A DNA stretch of 64,000 nucleotides from Acidobacteriaceae bacterium TAA 166 (GCA_000421065.1 ATWD01000001.1:2782001-2846000), one strand, 5' to 3'. Numbered from the stretch's first letter, positions 34,775 to 43,052 are shown. Notes: a model not told the origin generated them from the sequence alone. Numbers and translations: made by a program.

Positions 34775-35521
34775 ATGAAAGCCACCCGACTGGAATATCG
34801 TCTTCGTTACTGGATTCACGTTGTCATTTTTGTGCTCGGTTTTACGGCGCCGTGGGATCGCTGGCTGCACCTGGATATGATCCGAACGTGGCAGCTGCTG
34901 GCTTCGTGGCCGGCGCGGGAGCATTGGCTGGGATTCAATGCGGCGACGATCGCGGTGCTGATCCTGGGAATCGTGTTTGCGTTTCTCGGCGCGGCACTGC
35001 GGACGTGGGGTTCGGCGTATATGGGGGCCTCTATCGTCAAGGACGCGGCGATGCATGGGCAGCAGATGGTGGCGTCGGGGCCTTATCGAAGGATGCGGAA
35101 TCCGCTGTACCTGGGGACGTTTCTGCATACGCTGGCGGTGGGGCTGCTGATGCCTCCAAGTGGAGCGATCTTTGCGATCGTGTTGATCGGAGTGTTTCAG
35201 ATCCGGTTGATCCTGGCCGAGGAGCCGTTTCTGGAGGCGAAGCTGGGCGAGGCGTATCGAGCGTATCGCGCGCGGGTTCCACGGCTGTTACCCGCGCTTG
35301 CGGCGCGGGTGCCGGACTCGGGAGCGCGGCCGAGGTGGGGGCTGGCGTTTCTGGGCGAGCTCTATCTCTGGGGCGTGTTTCTTTCGCTCGCGGTGCTGGG
35401 TTGGAGGTACAACTCGATGCTGATTCTGCAAGGGGTGCTGGTTTCGCTGGGATTGTCGCTGGTGGCGCGGGCGTTTCTGCCGCAGGCTCCGAGCGTTGCA
35501 AGGGAGAGCCCGCAGTCGTGA
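34775..35521 (+). CDS. Isoprenylcysteine-carboxyl-methyltransferase-like (ICMT/PEMT family) membrane protein
   Basis: 248 residues, about six membrane helices. The SAM-binding signature of the family is present: VASGPYRRMRNPLYLGTFLHTLAVGL (about residues 103-128) and the acidic/aromatic block ILAEEPFLEAKLGEAYRAYRARVPRLLP that completes the site. Bacterial members methylate isoprenoid, lipid or small-molecule acceptors at the inner membrane; the acceptor is unknown. The C-terminal helix pair is an extra beyond the minimal family. Confidence 0.85.
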   Translation: MKATRLEYRLRYWIHVVIFVLGFTAPWDRWLHLDMIRTWQLLASWPAREHWLGFNAATIAVLILGIVFAFLGAALRTWGSAYMGASIVKDAAMHGQQMVASGPYRRMRNPLYLGTFLHTLAVGLLMPPSGAIFAIVLIGVFQIRLILAEEPFLEAKLGEAYRAYRARVPRLLPALAARVPDSGARPRWGLAFLGELYLWGVFLSLAVLGWRYNSMLILQGVLVSLGLSLVARAFLPQAPSVARESPQS

Positions 35522-35626
35522 TCAAAAGGTATTTCGGCTAGATACGTTCGATGAAGTCGAGCTTTCTTAATTGACACAACTGACGAACGAGTCTTTTGTA
35601 AGGTCTTCGAGGGCGACGAGGGAGAT

Positions 35627-35734
35627 ATGAACCTGTACTGGTCCCGCAGCGCCGATGGAGCCCATTGGACCGGCCAGGCGGTCATCACCGGCACGGGAAG
35701 CAGCATTGGACGGACGGTTACCGTCTACACCTGA
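35627..35734 (+). pseudogene. Possible 3' remnant of a lost gene (35 codons)
   Basis: An ATG after GAGGGAG opens MNLYWSRSADGAHWTGQAVI and continues TGTGSSIGRTVTVYT before a stop. It looks like the C-terminal end of a repetitive or beta-rich protein rather than a complete one. The 35735-35834 remainder is featureless. Low certainty. Confidence 0.25.
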
Positions 35735-35834
35735 CCCGCCAGCGGTTACAGCTTTTTGGGGGAGACCGTGAGGTAGCCGCTCCCAGAGCCGAAAGGCCGG
35801 AGCGGAGATGTCACCGGGTGTAACAGAGAGAAAG

Positions 35835-35880
35835 AGGCCCGTCTGTGCTTGCAAATCAGGGCATGGCGCAGAGCGGGCCT
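35835..35880 (-). terminator. Candidate terminator of the HU gene
   Basis: On the reverse strand AGGCCCG and CGGGCCT (7-bp stem) enclose a 32-base loop and are followed by CTTTCTCTCTG. The stop codon of the HU gene is about 40 bases upstream. The loop is long, so this is tentative. Confidence 0.4.
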
Positions 35881-35917
35881 GACTGGATCTGTGGTGCTGT
35901 GCTTTGTTGTCGTCGCT

Positions 35918-36214
35918 CTACTTCTTGGGCGGAGCGATGGTGTCCTTGGCGACCTTGGCGACGCGGAACTTGACCACGGTCTTCGCCTTGATCTTGATGG
36001 TCTCGCCGGTCTGGGGGTTGCGGCCCAGGCGAGCCTTGCGCTCGGCCTTCACCAGCTTGCCGATTCCGGGGATGGTGAACTCGCCGTTCTTCTTGGTCTC
36101 CTTGACGGCCGTCTCGGCCAGCAGATCCAGGAAGGTGGTTGTCTGCTTGTTGGTCAGCTCGAGCTTCTCCGCCAGTTGGCGAACCAGCGCTGTCTTGGTC
36201 AGTCCCTTTGCCAT
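35918..36214 (-). CDS. HU-family histone-like DNA-binding protein
   Basis: 98 residues with an AGGAG ribosome site. LTKTALVRQLAEKLELTNKQTTTFLDLLAETAVKETKKNG forms the dimer body; FTIPGIGKLVKAERKARLGRNPQTGETIKIKAKTVVKFRVAKVAKD is the DNA-binding arm, with the diagnostic GRNPQTG. HU bends and compacts DNA as a homodimer. A basic lysine pair ends the chain (APPKK). Its upstream region has helically phased A-tracts. Confidence 0.95.
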   Translation of the reverse strand: MAKGLTKTALVRQLAEKLELTNKQTTTFLDLLAETAVKETKKNGEFTIPGIGKLVKAERKARLGRNPQTGETIKIKAKTVVKFRVAKVAKDTIAPPKK

Positions 36215-36361
36215 GTGTGTTGCTCCTAACGTGTCTTGTTTTGCCTAAGCCGGTCTCCTCTCCGGGCTCGTTCCGCGTTCTCGAAGAATGCGAATCCGCA
36301 GTGTTCATGCGGGATCCGGAGAAACCGTACCGCAATTCACCTTCAGCCTTTCCGCGAGCTT

Positions 36362-36448
36362 TGTCAATGAGTTTCAGCGGTTTTCCACTGGATTTTTTAG
36401 GTTTTTCCCGGTTTTGTTCCGTTTTTGGTCCTTTTTGCTGGGTTTTTT
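36362..36448 (-). promoter_or_regulatory. Phased A-tracts and candidate -35 upstream of the HU gene
   Basis: On the reverse strand, seven runs of 4-6 A (centres near 36445.5, 36434, 36424, 36413.5, 36404, 36395.5, 36382.5) are spaced 10.5 bases on average, the signature of intrinsically curved DNA. They end just before TTGACA (36367-36362), a perfect -35 box; a clear -10 is not evident. Confidence 0.55.
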
Positions 36449-36454
36449 AGGGAT

Positions 36455-36726
36455 TAAGAGGTTCTGGTGCTATGAATTCTCGCCTCCCTCGAATGCTCAC
36501 GGATGCGATGAAGCTTGCAGGAATGGGGCACCTGGCTCCTATTCGCATCCCGCAAAACGAGGATCCTTCGACTGCGCTTTTGCGGTCGCTTCGCTCAGGA
36601 TGACACCCTCTAGAACGAAGGGTGGTGTTTGCTCAGGATGACGCCTTCTCTTGAGCATGGGGAGGAGACGATTACTCCGAGATGAGTTTTGGGTGAGATG
36701 AAGGAGGCCTTTGCGGGATCGAAGGA
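36455..36726. other. Intergenic stretch with CATCCTGAGCG repeats in reverse orientation
   Basis: Bases 36560-36606 read GGATCCTTCGACTGCGCTTT TGCGGTCGCTTCGCTCAGGATGAC, and 36631-36645 repeat GCTCAGGATGACGCC. These are the second dispersed repeat read on the other strand. No gene is seen in this stretch. Confidence 0.55.
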
Positions 36727-38355
36727 CTACTGGCTGAGATCGAAGATGAGGGTGCGCTTGGCGGGAGCCCAGTCGATGGAGGGCGTGACGAGAACGGCGA
36801 CGGGAGGACTGCAGATTTGGGACTCGAGATGCGGCGCGGAGGGGCCGGCCTGCATGGGCTCGATGGCGGAGACGCAGCCGGGCGCGGGGGGATGCGCGGA
36901 GAGGCTGCGGTAGCGGGCGTCGGACCACTCGGTCATGACGTAGTAGCGCACGCCGCGCCGGCGAAGCTCTCCCACGAGATCGCCTTGGCGGCGGATGACG
37001 TCGAGCCAGCCGCGGTCTTCGACCAGGCCTTCGGTCTGGAAGACGGGGTTGGAGAGCAGCCAGGCGCTCATGCCGGCGCGGTCGCCCATGGCATAGACGC
37101 CGGAGTGGGACCAGGAGAAGCGTTGCAGCGAGACGGCGGTTTCGGCGATCTGGTGCATTTCGGGATTGAGCCTCCAGCGGTTGAGGGGAAGCGCCAGGGC
37201 GAAGAGTGCGAGAAGGGCGTAGCTGACGTATCGCAGAGGGGAGGAGCGCGTGGTCTGGATGGTCCGCGAGCGTTCGAGTGTGAAGGCCAGCAGAGCGAGC
37301 AGGGCCATGGTGGAGGGGACGAAGCTGTAGTGATACCAGCTCCAGATGCGCCAGTCGCTGAGGAAGATGAGGACCCCCATGTGGGCGAGGGGAAAGGCGG
37401 ACGCGGCGAAGAGGGAGACGCGCCATGCGGGGCGAAGGTTCCTGAAGTGAACCGCAAACAGAGCGAAGGCGAACAGGACGATGGTGAAGAGGATGCGGCC
37501 GTTGCCTTCGAGCGCCGTTCGCAGGGCGATGGCGCTGGGGCCGTGGTTGAGGCGCATCTGCTTTGCCATGCCGCTGATGGGCTCCCAGACGCCGAACGCG
37601 GAGCGGTTGAAGAGTACGTAGCCCAGGAGCGGCAGGCCGGCCGCGAGCGAGAAGGCGGCTGCGGCGCGGGCTCCGATGCTGCGGCGCAGGGTGGGGCTGG
37701 CCAGCACGCCTGTGGAGAGCAGGACGACGAAGAGGGCGGAGTCGAGACGGGAGAGCACCATGGCGGCCGCGGTGACTCCGAGGGCGGCCATGGACGCGGG
37801 GGAGACGGCTGCGGGTCCGGTGGGAGATGCTTCGCTGCCGGTTGCGGTATCGAAGGTTCGCAGGGCGATGGCGAGCAGCAGGAGCTCGAGTGGGATGGTG
37901 AGGGAGATCTCCATGCCGAGAAAGAAGAGCCGGATGGGGATGATGAGCGCCACCAGCGCAAGGGCGTTGGTGAGCACGGCGTTGGTGTTGACCCAGGAGA
38001 GGATTCTTCGCGCGACCAGGAAGGTGGTGAGGGCGGCGGCGGTATTGAGGGCCCAGAGCACGAGCAGCATGGTCCGGGTGCCGTTCCCCAGCTTTTCCCC
38101 GACCTGGGCCGCGGCGCAGATGAGGAGGAGGTAGAGGGGTTGATAGCCGTTGGTCCGGACGATGCCGTCGAAGGAGGAGCCGTGTCCCCGGACGATGTTC
38201 CTGGCGATCTGCGCGTAGTAGTAGAAGTCGTCCTGGAGATAGCCGAGCGCCTGGGGAAGATGACGCAGCGGGGTCGAGAAGATCCAGGCGCAGATCAGGG
38301 CGCAGTAGATCGTAACGGAGAGGTTCAGAAGACGATGGTTGCTGTGTGGCGCCAT
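36727..38355 (-). CDS. Polytopic membrane protein, GT-C glycosyltransferase-like
   Basis: 542 residues with about eleven hydrophobic helices up to residue ~410 and a soluble periplasmic C-terminal domain. After the first helix the acidic-aromatic loop LGYLQDDFYYYAQIARNIVRGHG resembles the catalytic first loop of GT-C enzymes that use lipid-linked sugars, and TNGYQPLYLLL follows as in GT39-like proteins. The C-terminal part (YAMGDRAGMSAWLLSN...RRRGVRYYVMTEWSDARYRS) matches soluble tails of such proteins. Substrate unknown. Long open frames on the opposite strand here are shadows of its GC-rich codons. Confidence 0.7.
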   Translation of the reverse strand: MAPHSNHRLLNLSVTIYCALICAWIFSTPLRHLPQALGYLQDDFYYYAQIARNIVRGHGSSFDGIVRTNGYQPLYLLLICAAAQVGEKLGNGTRTMLLVLWALNTAAALTTFLVARRILSWVNTNAVLTNALALVALIIPIRLFFLGMEISLTIPLELLLLAIALRTFDTATGSEASPTGPAAVSPASMAALGVTAAAMVLSRLDSALFVVLLSTGVLASPTLRRSIGARAAAAFSLAAGLPLLGYVLFNRSAFGVWEPISGMAKQMRLNHGPSAIALRTALEGNGRILFTIVLFAFALFAVHFRNLRPAWRVSLFAASAFPLAHMGVLIFLSDWRIWSWYHYSFVPSTMALLALLAFTLERSRTIQTTRSSPLRYVSYALLALFALALPLNRWRLNPEMHQIAETAVSLQRFSWSHSGVYAMGDRAGMSAWLLSNPVFQTEGLVEDRGWLDVIRRQGDLVGELRRRGVRYYVMTEWSDARYRSLSAHPPAPGCVSAIEPMQAGPSAPHLESQICSPPVAVLVTPSIDWAPAKRTLIFDLSQ

Positions 38356-38571
38356 TGTGCGGCGTCGCTCCCTGTGGATATTTTTGCCGGCCCCAAAGCT
38401 CTTCGCTCATTGGACCAGAGTTGAGGGCGATCGGCCAGGCTTGCGGTGGGTTGGCGGCCCTGCGATGAGGAACTTTACTTGTGCCGGCGCTATGTGGACG
38501 ACGGACTGGAGTGAATCGGGCTTCCCTCTATTCATAGCAAACGGAAAGAACAATGGTCTCGGATGAGGCGG

Positions 38572-38613
38572 CTTGATCGATATCTTAAGTAACTTGATCG
38601 ATGTCTTGAGTGA
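38572..38613. repeat. Tandem 21-bp repeat, two units
   Basis: CTTGATCGATATCTTAAGTA A and CTTGATCGATGTCTTGAGTG A, 18 of 21 positions identical, in the divergent gap upstream of repeat copy G. It could be a paired protein-binding site. Confidence 0.55.
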
Positions 38614-38668
38614 GATGCCGTTGTTTATTGTTGAAGTTTCTCCGCGCCTGATGTCGACAGATTAAGGC

Positions 38669-38874
38669 GATGGCCTGCCGGCCGGGCCCACTGCGCGTGG
38701 AGCGGTCACTTCGTGACGTGTATACCGGCTTCGCCGCGGGCCTCCCTTCGGTTCGGCGCAAGCATCTTCGCAAGCGACCAACGGGAGTTCCACCCCGAAG
38801 GGAGTACACGCGTCACGAAGTGACCGCCCCACGCGTAGTGGGCCCGCGCGGCAGCGCCTGTCTTCTATCTGCTG
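38669..38874. repeat. Copy G of the dispersed multi-hairpin element (full length)
   Basis: Left terminus GATGGCCTGCCGGCCGGGCC, right terminus CGCGCGGCAGCGCCTGTCTT. Both arms have GTCAC-TTC-GTGAC / GTCAC-GAA-GTGAC and the CCCAC-TGCGC / GCGTA hairpins. The centre CTCCC...CGGGAG is partly degraded. It occupies a divergent intergenic region, so these elements are not restricted to 3' ends. Confidence 0.92.
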
Positions 38875-38911
38875 ACAGATCCTGTCATGAGGGGCCGATA
38901 AGATAGAAGTC

Positions 38912-39616
38912 ATGGCCAGATCTCTTCCCGCGTACACTCCCGAGGCTTTGAAGTTTCTGCGCGGCCTCAAACGCAATAACGACCGAGAGTGGTTTAATGC
39001 GCGCAAGGCGATCTATGAACGTGAGCTGAAGGCCGCGACTGAGGCTCTGGTGGTGGAGATCAACGAGGCGATGCTGCGCTTTGCCCCGGAGAATGTGCAG
39101 CCGCCGAAGAAGGCGTTGTTTCGCATCTATCGCGACACGCGCTTCAGCCCGGACAAGCGGCCTTACAAGCTGCACCAGGGAGCGTGGTGGGCGCGGCAGG
39201 GCCTCGAGAAGACTTCGGGCGGAGGGTTTTACTTTCACATCGCCGGGGATCATGTGGTGGTGGCTGCGGGAACGTTTATGCCGGAGCGCGATCAGCTGCT
39301 GGCGATTCGCAGGCACATAGCGGAGCACCACGAGGAGATGCGGCGGCTGCTGACGACGCGGAAGCTGCGAACGCTGCTGGAGGAGTTCGATGGGCAGAAG
39401 CTGACGCGGGCTCCCAAGGGGTTTCCGCCGGACGATCCGGCGATCGATCTGCTGGTGTGCAGGCAGTGGGGACTAAGCGCGAGGCTTCCGGTGGAGATGG
39501 TGACGAGTCCGGCTCTGGTGAAGGAGATTGTGAAGCGGTTCGAGGCGGCGGCTCCGCTGGTGGCGTTTTTGAATGCTCCGCTAGTGGCGAAGCGGGTGAG
39601 TCGACCTCTCTTTTAG
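38912..39616 (+). CDS. DUF2461 domain-containing protein
   Basis: 234 residues, typical for the family. TPEALKFLRGLKRNNDREWFNARKAIYERELKAAT is the family opening; RIYRDTRFSPDKRPYKLHQGAWW and GFYFHIAGDHVVVAAGTFMPERDQLLAIRRHI follow. The function of the family is not established. No signal peptide. It ends exactly where repeat copy H begins. Confidence 0.88.
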   Translation: MARSLPAYTPEALKFLRGLKRNNDREWFNARKAIYERELKAATEALVVEINEAMLRFAPENVQPPKKALFRIYRDTRFSPDKRPYKLHQGAWWARQGLEKTSGGGFYFHIAGDHVVVAAGTFMPERDQLLAIRRHIAEHHEEMRRLLTTRKLRTLLEEFDGQKLTRAPKGFPPDDPAIDLLVCRQWGLSARLPVEMVTSPALVKEIVKRFEAAAPLVAFLNAPLVAKRVSRPLF

Positions 39617-39850
39617 AGGCAGGCGCTGCCGCACGGGCGCTCTACGCGGGCAGCGGTCACTTCGTGACACGTATACCGGCTACGCCATGGGCCTCCCTTC
39701 GGGTCGGCGCAAACATCTTCACAAGGACCAACGGGAGTCCCATCCCAAAGGGCAACTACGCGTCACGAAGTGACCGCTCGTACCGGGGTCCCCACAAACA
39801 GGTCTTCGTTTGTGGGGTGGCCGAGCGCAGTGGGCCCGGCCGGCAGACCA
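39617..39850. repeat. Copy H of the dispersed multi-hairpin element (variant with extra hairpin); overlaps the 3' end of the BKACE gene
   Basis: It begins at AGGCAGGCGCTGCCGCACGG and carries the usual arms and centre. Between the right-hand GTCACGAAGTGAC and the terminus is an insert with a 10-bp stem, CCCCACAAAC / GTTTGTGGGG, looped by AGGTCTTC, then GAGCGCAGTGGGCCCGGCCG. Bases 39763-39850 are also coding for the C-terminus of the reverse-strand gene. Confidence 0.9.
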
Positions 39851-40644
39851 TACTCTTTAATCAGGTGTGCGGCGGCGGCAACCAGCTCTGTGTTATCGCG
39901 GGCTGGTGAGCCATCGGGCAGCACGGTCACGTCTTCGAGGCCGGTCCGGATGCCATGTCCCCGGTCGAGGGCGCGCCGATTGACGGCCCAGCAGGCGATG
40001 CCGAAGCCGTGGTGCACTTGCTCCAGCGTAATCCCTGCGGCTACCACCCTCTCTTCCATTCGGGCGGCGTGCTGGAGCGCAATCCCGGGATCGATCTCCA
40101 GAGGCTCGATGAGGATACGGCGGCACCGGCCGGCCAAACCGGAGCGCACGAAGGCCTCGGCATCCTCCACGCTTAACAATCCAGCCTCGATGGCCACGCC
40201 GCGGGAGAGCAGAAGCTCACAAAGCTCGACGACACCCGGCTCGCCCTGATTCGCGGTCACGAGGTCAGGCATCTCCCGCCATGCCTCCACAATCTGGAGA
40301 CGCTCTTTCGGATCCTTCACGATGGCGGCCGAGGTGGTCAGCGAGATCGGGGTTCCGGGACAGAGAGCTCGAAGGGCGTGCAGAAGCTCTGCGCAGGCGA
40401 TGGCGTCGAGGGTCTCGCGGCCGGCGCGGTCGAACGCGTGGACATGGACCGATTGCGCTCCGGCATCGATGGCTGCACGGGCGGCCTTCGCCAGAGCCGC
40501 CGGAGAGCGCGGTGCTGCGGGATGTACGCGGTCGCCGTTCAGGGCGGCCTGGAGGAAGGGAGAGCGATCTTCATCCCCGTGCAACATCACCGGCGAGGTC
40601 TCTTGCGGGAGTTTTGCTAGGTCGTTTGATCCCATTCTTTTCAA
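39763..40644 (-). CDS. BKACE (3-keto-5-aminohexanoate cleavage enzyme, DUF849) family protein with repeat-derived C-terminus
   Basis: 293 residues. Family landmarks: FLQAALNGDRVHPAAPRSPAALAKAARAAIDAGAQSVHVHAFDRAGRETL (with the metal-binding HVH), LTTSAAIV, VTANQGEPGVVELCELLLSRG, and the C-terminal HHGFGIACWAVNRRALDRGHGIRTGLEDVTVLPDG. Members condense beta-keto acids with acetyl-CoA. The last ~27 residues (LPAGPTALGHPTNEDLFVGT plus PVRAVTS) are entirely encoded by repeat copy H, including the stop codon in its TTCGTGA hairpin; the native end probably followed LIKEYG. The start could be a few codons later. Confidence 0.85.
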   Translation of the reverse strand: MKRMGSNDLAKLPQETSPVMLHGDEDRSPFLQAALNGDRVHPAAPRSPAALAKAARAAIDAGAQSVHVHAFDRAGRETLDAIACAELLHALRALCPGTPISLTTSAAIVKDPKERLQIVEAWREMPDLVTANQGEPGVVELCELLLSRGVAIEAGLLSVEDAEAFVRSGLAGRCRRILIEPLEIDPGIALQHAARMEERVVAAGITLEQVHHGFGIACWAVNRRALDRGHGIRTGLEDVTVLPDGSPARDNTELVAAAAHLIKEYGLPAGPTALGHPTNEDLFVGTPVRAVTS

Positions 40645-40826
40645 ATGCTTTATTGGGTTTTCAGCGAAATCGAGGTAGACATTCGAGGGAGCGGAGCGTC
40701 TCTACGAGAAGGACTTTTTCCCGATTTGGGAATTGAATTTGCAGAATTGGAATCAAACTGTATCAGAATAGGTCTTGTAAATCGATGCTCGGTGCGCGAA
40801 GTTTTGCATCGATGCTCAATTCGTCT

Positions 40827-40860
40827 CCCGTGAACATAGGATGCATCCTATGTTCACGGG
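40827..40860. promoter_or_regulatory. Perfect 34-bp palindrome upstream of the SRPBCC gene
   Basis: CCCGTGAACATAGGATG followed immediately by its exact reverse complement CATCCTATGTTCACGGG, with no spacer. It lies 50 bases before the SRPBCC start. No U-run follows, so an operator for a dimeric regulator is more likely than a terminator. Just upstream TCGATGCTC occurs twice. Confidence 0.7.
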
Positions 40861-40910
40861 ACAGGTGGATGTCGACCGGGCCCAATGAAGATCAATGGTG
40901 GTCCTCTCTT

Positions 40911-41447
40911 ATGATTACAATCCGATTGACGACATGGGTGAATGCTCCGGTGGAGAGGTGTTTTCTTCTGGCCACGAGCCAGGAGTTCGCCTCCCTGGCG
41001 CAGCCTCAGGCCGAAGCCCTTCCAGACCAGGGCATGCTCCAACTGAACGATGTACTCAGCTGGCAGCTGGCGGTGGGGAAGGCGAAGCTTTCCTATGTGA
41101 GCCGGATCGATGTGATCCGGCCCTACACCTTCTTTAAGGAGACGATGGTCACCGGGATCTTCCGGCACTTCGAGCATGAGCATCACTTCGCCCGGATGGA
41201 CGACGGAACAAGAGTTCGCGACGAGATACGGTTCGATCTTCGTTATGGTCCTCTGGGCCGGCTGCTGGGGCCCACGGTGCTGCGCTCGGCCTTGATGAAG
41301 ATGCTGGGAGAGAGAGTGAAAAGGCTGAAACGCATCGCGGAGTCGGGAGAATGGGAGCAGTTTCTCGGTTCTGGAGAGCGGATGCAGCCGGAGATGGGGG
41401 AGAGCGCCTCCCGGGTTCGTACTGTGCAACAATTTGCTCGGGGCTGA
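40911..41447 (+). CDS. SRPBCC (START/polyketide-cyclase-like) family protein
   Basis: 178 residues from the ATG at 40911 (MITIRLTTWVNAPVERCFLL), which restores the standard SRPBCC opening; 42 more codons are open upstream through the palindrome and are unlikely to be translated. Strand and helix blocks: VNAPVERCFLLATSQEFASLAQ, YVSRIDVIRPYTFFKETMVTGIFRHFEHEHHFARMDDGTRVRDEIRFDLRYGPLGRLLGP, and a long C-terminal helix ALMKMLGERVKRLKRIAE. The fold binds hydrophobic ligands. Upstream DNA (40645-40910) is notably A+T-richer than the surroundings. Confidence 0.8.
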   Translation: MITIRLTTWVNAPVERCFLLATSQEFASLAQPQAEALPDQGMLQLNDVLSWQLAVGKAKLSYVSRIDVIRPYTFFKETMVTGIFRHFEHEHHFARMDDGTRVRDEIRFDLRYGPLGRLLGPTVLRSALMKMLGERVKRLKRIAESGEWEQFLGSGERMQPEMGESASRVRTVQQFARG

Positions 41448-41658
41448 AGGAAAGCATTTCCCTTTCATCCAATTCCAATCACCGAAAATCGTACATTTCA
41501 GGAGAACCTGCACCACTGGTTGGGCATAAGCAGGCTCTAACCCCTTCCCTTTGATTTGGAAGCGCGATTGCATTGTAGAGATGTAGAACAGTTCTTCGTT
41601 GTTTTGAATACTTTGGGCGAACGGAAAAAAGGAATTCGTCCTGGGCCTTGGGTTATGA

Positions 41659-42336
41659 ATGATGCGTCGTATCTCGCTTGCCTTGATTCTTCTCCTGAGT
41701 TTCGCCTCCGCGGCTACGGGTGTGCGGGTCCATGCTTCCACAGAGTGCGAACGCTGGATCGCTCAATATAAGAACGACCTTACAGATTCCCCCCTGGTCA
41801 GGCGGGCGGCGGCGGCCAGGCAGAGGCTGCACCGCTATGTTCACCGCAGGGTGGTCGCTCTTAATGCGGCGCATGCCAGGCCGAAGTCTCCGGTGCGGGT
41901 GCTTCCGGCCCGGCTGCAGCGGCCCAGGATGACACGCGAGGAGACGCTGCGCCAACTGGAGTTCGCCTGCGGCGAGCTTCCGGTCGATCCGATTGCGCTG
42001 AAGAATGATGTCGTCTATGAGCCGCCAATGCCAATGGCAACCGCAACGAAGCTGGGTGCGGAGCCGGAGACGGGGCCCTTCGCTCTGCTCGAGCAGCCCT
42101 CGACCTCACCGACCTCACCCGAGACCGGAACCCCTTCGGCCTTTGGAGAGGTGCCCGGGCTTCCCCTCGGAGGCTCTGGTGGAAATGGAGGCGGCGGTGG
42201 CGGGAATAACAATCCTGGCAATCCCTCGAACCCCGGGGTGCCTCCGCCGACGGTCGTCCCGGAGCCGGGCAGCCTGATCCTGCTGGCCACCGGCCTGGTG
42301 GGAGCAGCGGGCACGCTCCGCCGCAGAGTCGTATAA
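41659..42336 (+). CDS. PEP-CTERM sorting-domain protein
   Basis: 225 residues. Residues 1-26 are a signal peptide. The middle is variable and ends in a low-complexity Gly/Asn/Pro spacer (GGSGGNGGGGGGNNNPGNPS). The C-terminus VVPEPGSLILLATGLVGAAG TLRRRVV is a textbook PEP-CTERM tripartite signal: VPEP, hydrophobic helix, basic tail, recognised by an exosortase that processes it for surface delivery. No exosortase gene is in the window. There is no other recognisable domain. Confidence 0.9.
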   Translation: MMRRISLALILLLSFASAATGVRVHASTECERWIAQYKNDLTDSPLVRRAAAARQRLHRYVHRRVVALNAAHARPKSPVRVLPARLQRPRMTREETLRQLEFACGELPVDPIALKNDVVYEPPMPMATATKLGAEPETGPFALLEQPSTSPTSPETGTPSAFGEVPGLPLGGSGGNGGGGGGNNNPGNPSNPGVPPPTVVPEPGSLILLATGLVGAAGTLRRRVV

Positions 42337-42406
42337 ACGGAACGGGAATAAGATGTCAACGACACGATGAGGCCGAATCCAGGGAGCGGCTTCGGCCTCA
42401 AGATCG

Positions 42407-42949
42407 TTAGCGGCGGCGAAAACGTTCCCGGATGGCCTGGGCGCGATTTTCGCGCGTGGCCTCGGCGGGAGGCCGCTCGCCTTCGGGATAGAGGACGACG
42501 AAGCGGCGGGGGCCCTCGCCGGAGGAGGCGGTCGCGAGCCCGGAGGCGGCCAGTTCAAGGTGAAGGAGGCGGCGCTCGCGCGAGCTCATGGGCGAGAAGC
42601 TGAAGGGCTGGCCGGTGCGCCGGACGCGCTCGATGGCGGCTTCGGCGGCCAGATGCAGCTCCTGCTGGCGGAGCAGCTTGAAGTTGTCGGCATCGAAGGA
42701 GATGCGATCGTGATCTTCGTGCTCGAAGCGAAGGACCTTCGCGGCGATGTGCTCGAGAGAGAGAAGAAGCTCTCCGTTCCGGGCTAACAGCAGCGGAATG
42801 TCGGGCCCGGAGAGCTCGACCGAGATTTCGGCCGAAGACCCGGGCCGGGGCTGGTCGAGGAGTTGGAACTTCAGGTCCAGGCGGCCTGGGGCGGTGAGGG
42901 TCTGGAGCAGCTCCACGACCTTCTTTTTGTTCGCTTCCAAATCTAGCAT
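42407..42949 (-). CDS. Jag/KhpB-like R3H-domain RNA-binding protein
   Basis: 180 residues from the ATG at 42949; GTG at 42961 is an alternative. A KH-like part precedes the R3H domain: RTGQPFSFSPMSSRERRLLHLELAAS...GEGPRRFVVLYPEG, containing the conserved Arg-His equivalent RERRLLH and the closing strand. Jag proteins bind RNA and influence cell elongation and envelope synthesis in other bacteria. It usually follows yidC, which is not here; rlmH lies upstream on the same strand. Confidence 0.82.
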   Translation of the reverse strand: MLDLEANKKKVVELLQTLTAPGRLDLKFQLLDQPRPGSSAEISVELSGPDIPLLLARNGELLLSLEHIAAKVLRFEHEDHDRISFDADNFKLLRQQELHLAAEAAIERVRRTGQPFSFSPMSSRERRLLHLELAASGLATASSGEGPRRFVVLYPEGERPPAEATRENRAQAIRERFRRR

Positions 42950-43052
42950 GGGGACCTGCACAGTATACGGGTTTAATCAGTTAAATGTTTGTCTGGAGCT
43001 GAGATCGACCGACGGTCGTGCCGGTTGGGCGAAGGAGAAGATACGGGGGTTG

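Noticed and set aside
36539..38424. Long open frames of 623 and 535 codons overlapping the GT-C-like gene
   Set aside because: Arg/Pro/His- or Gly/Glu-rich translations without domain structure; shadows of the GC-rich codons of the real reverse-strand gene.
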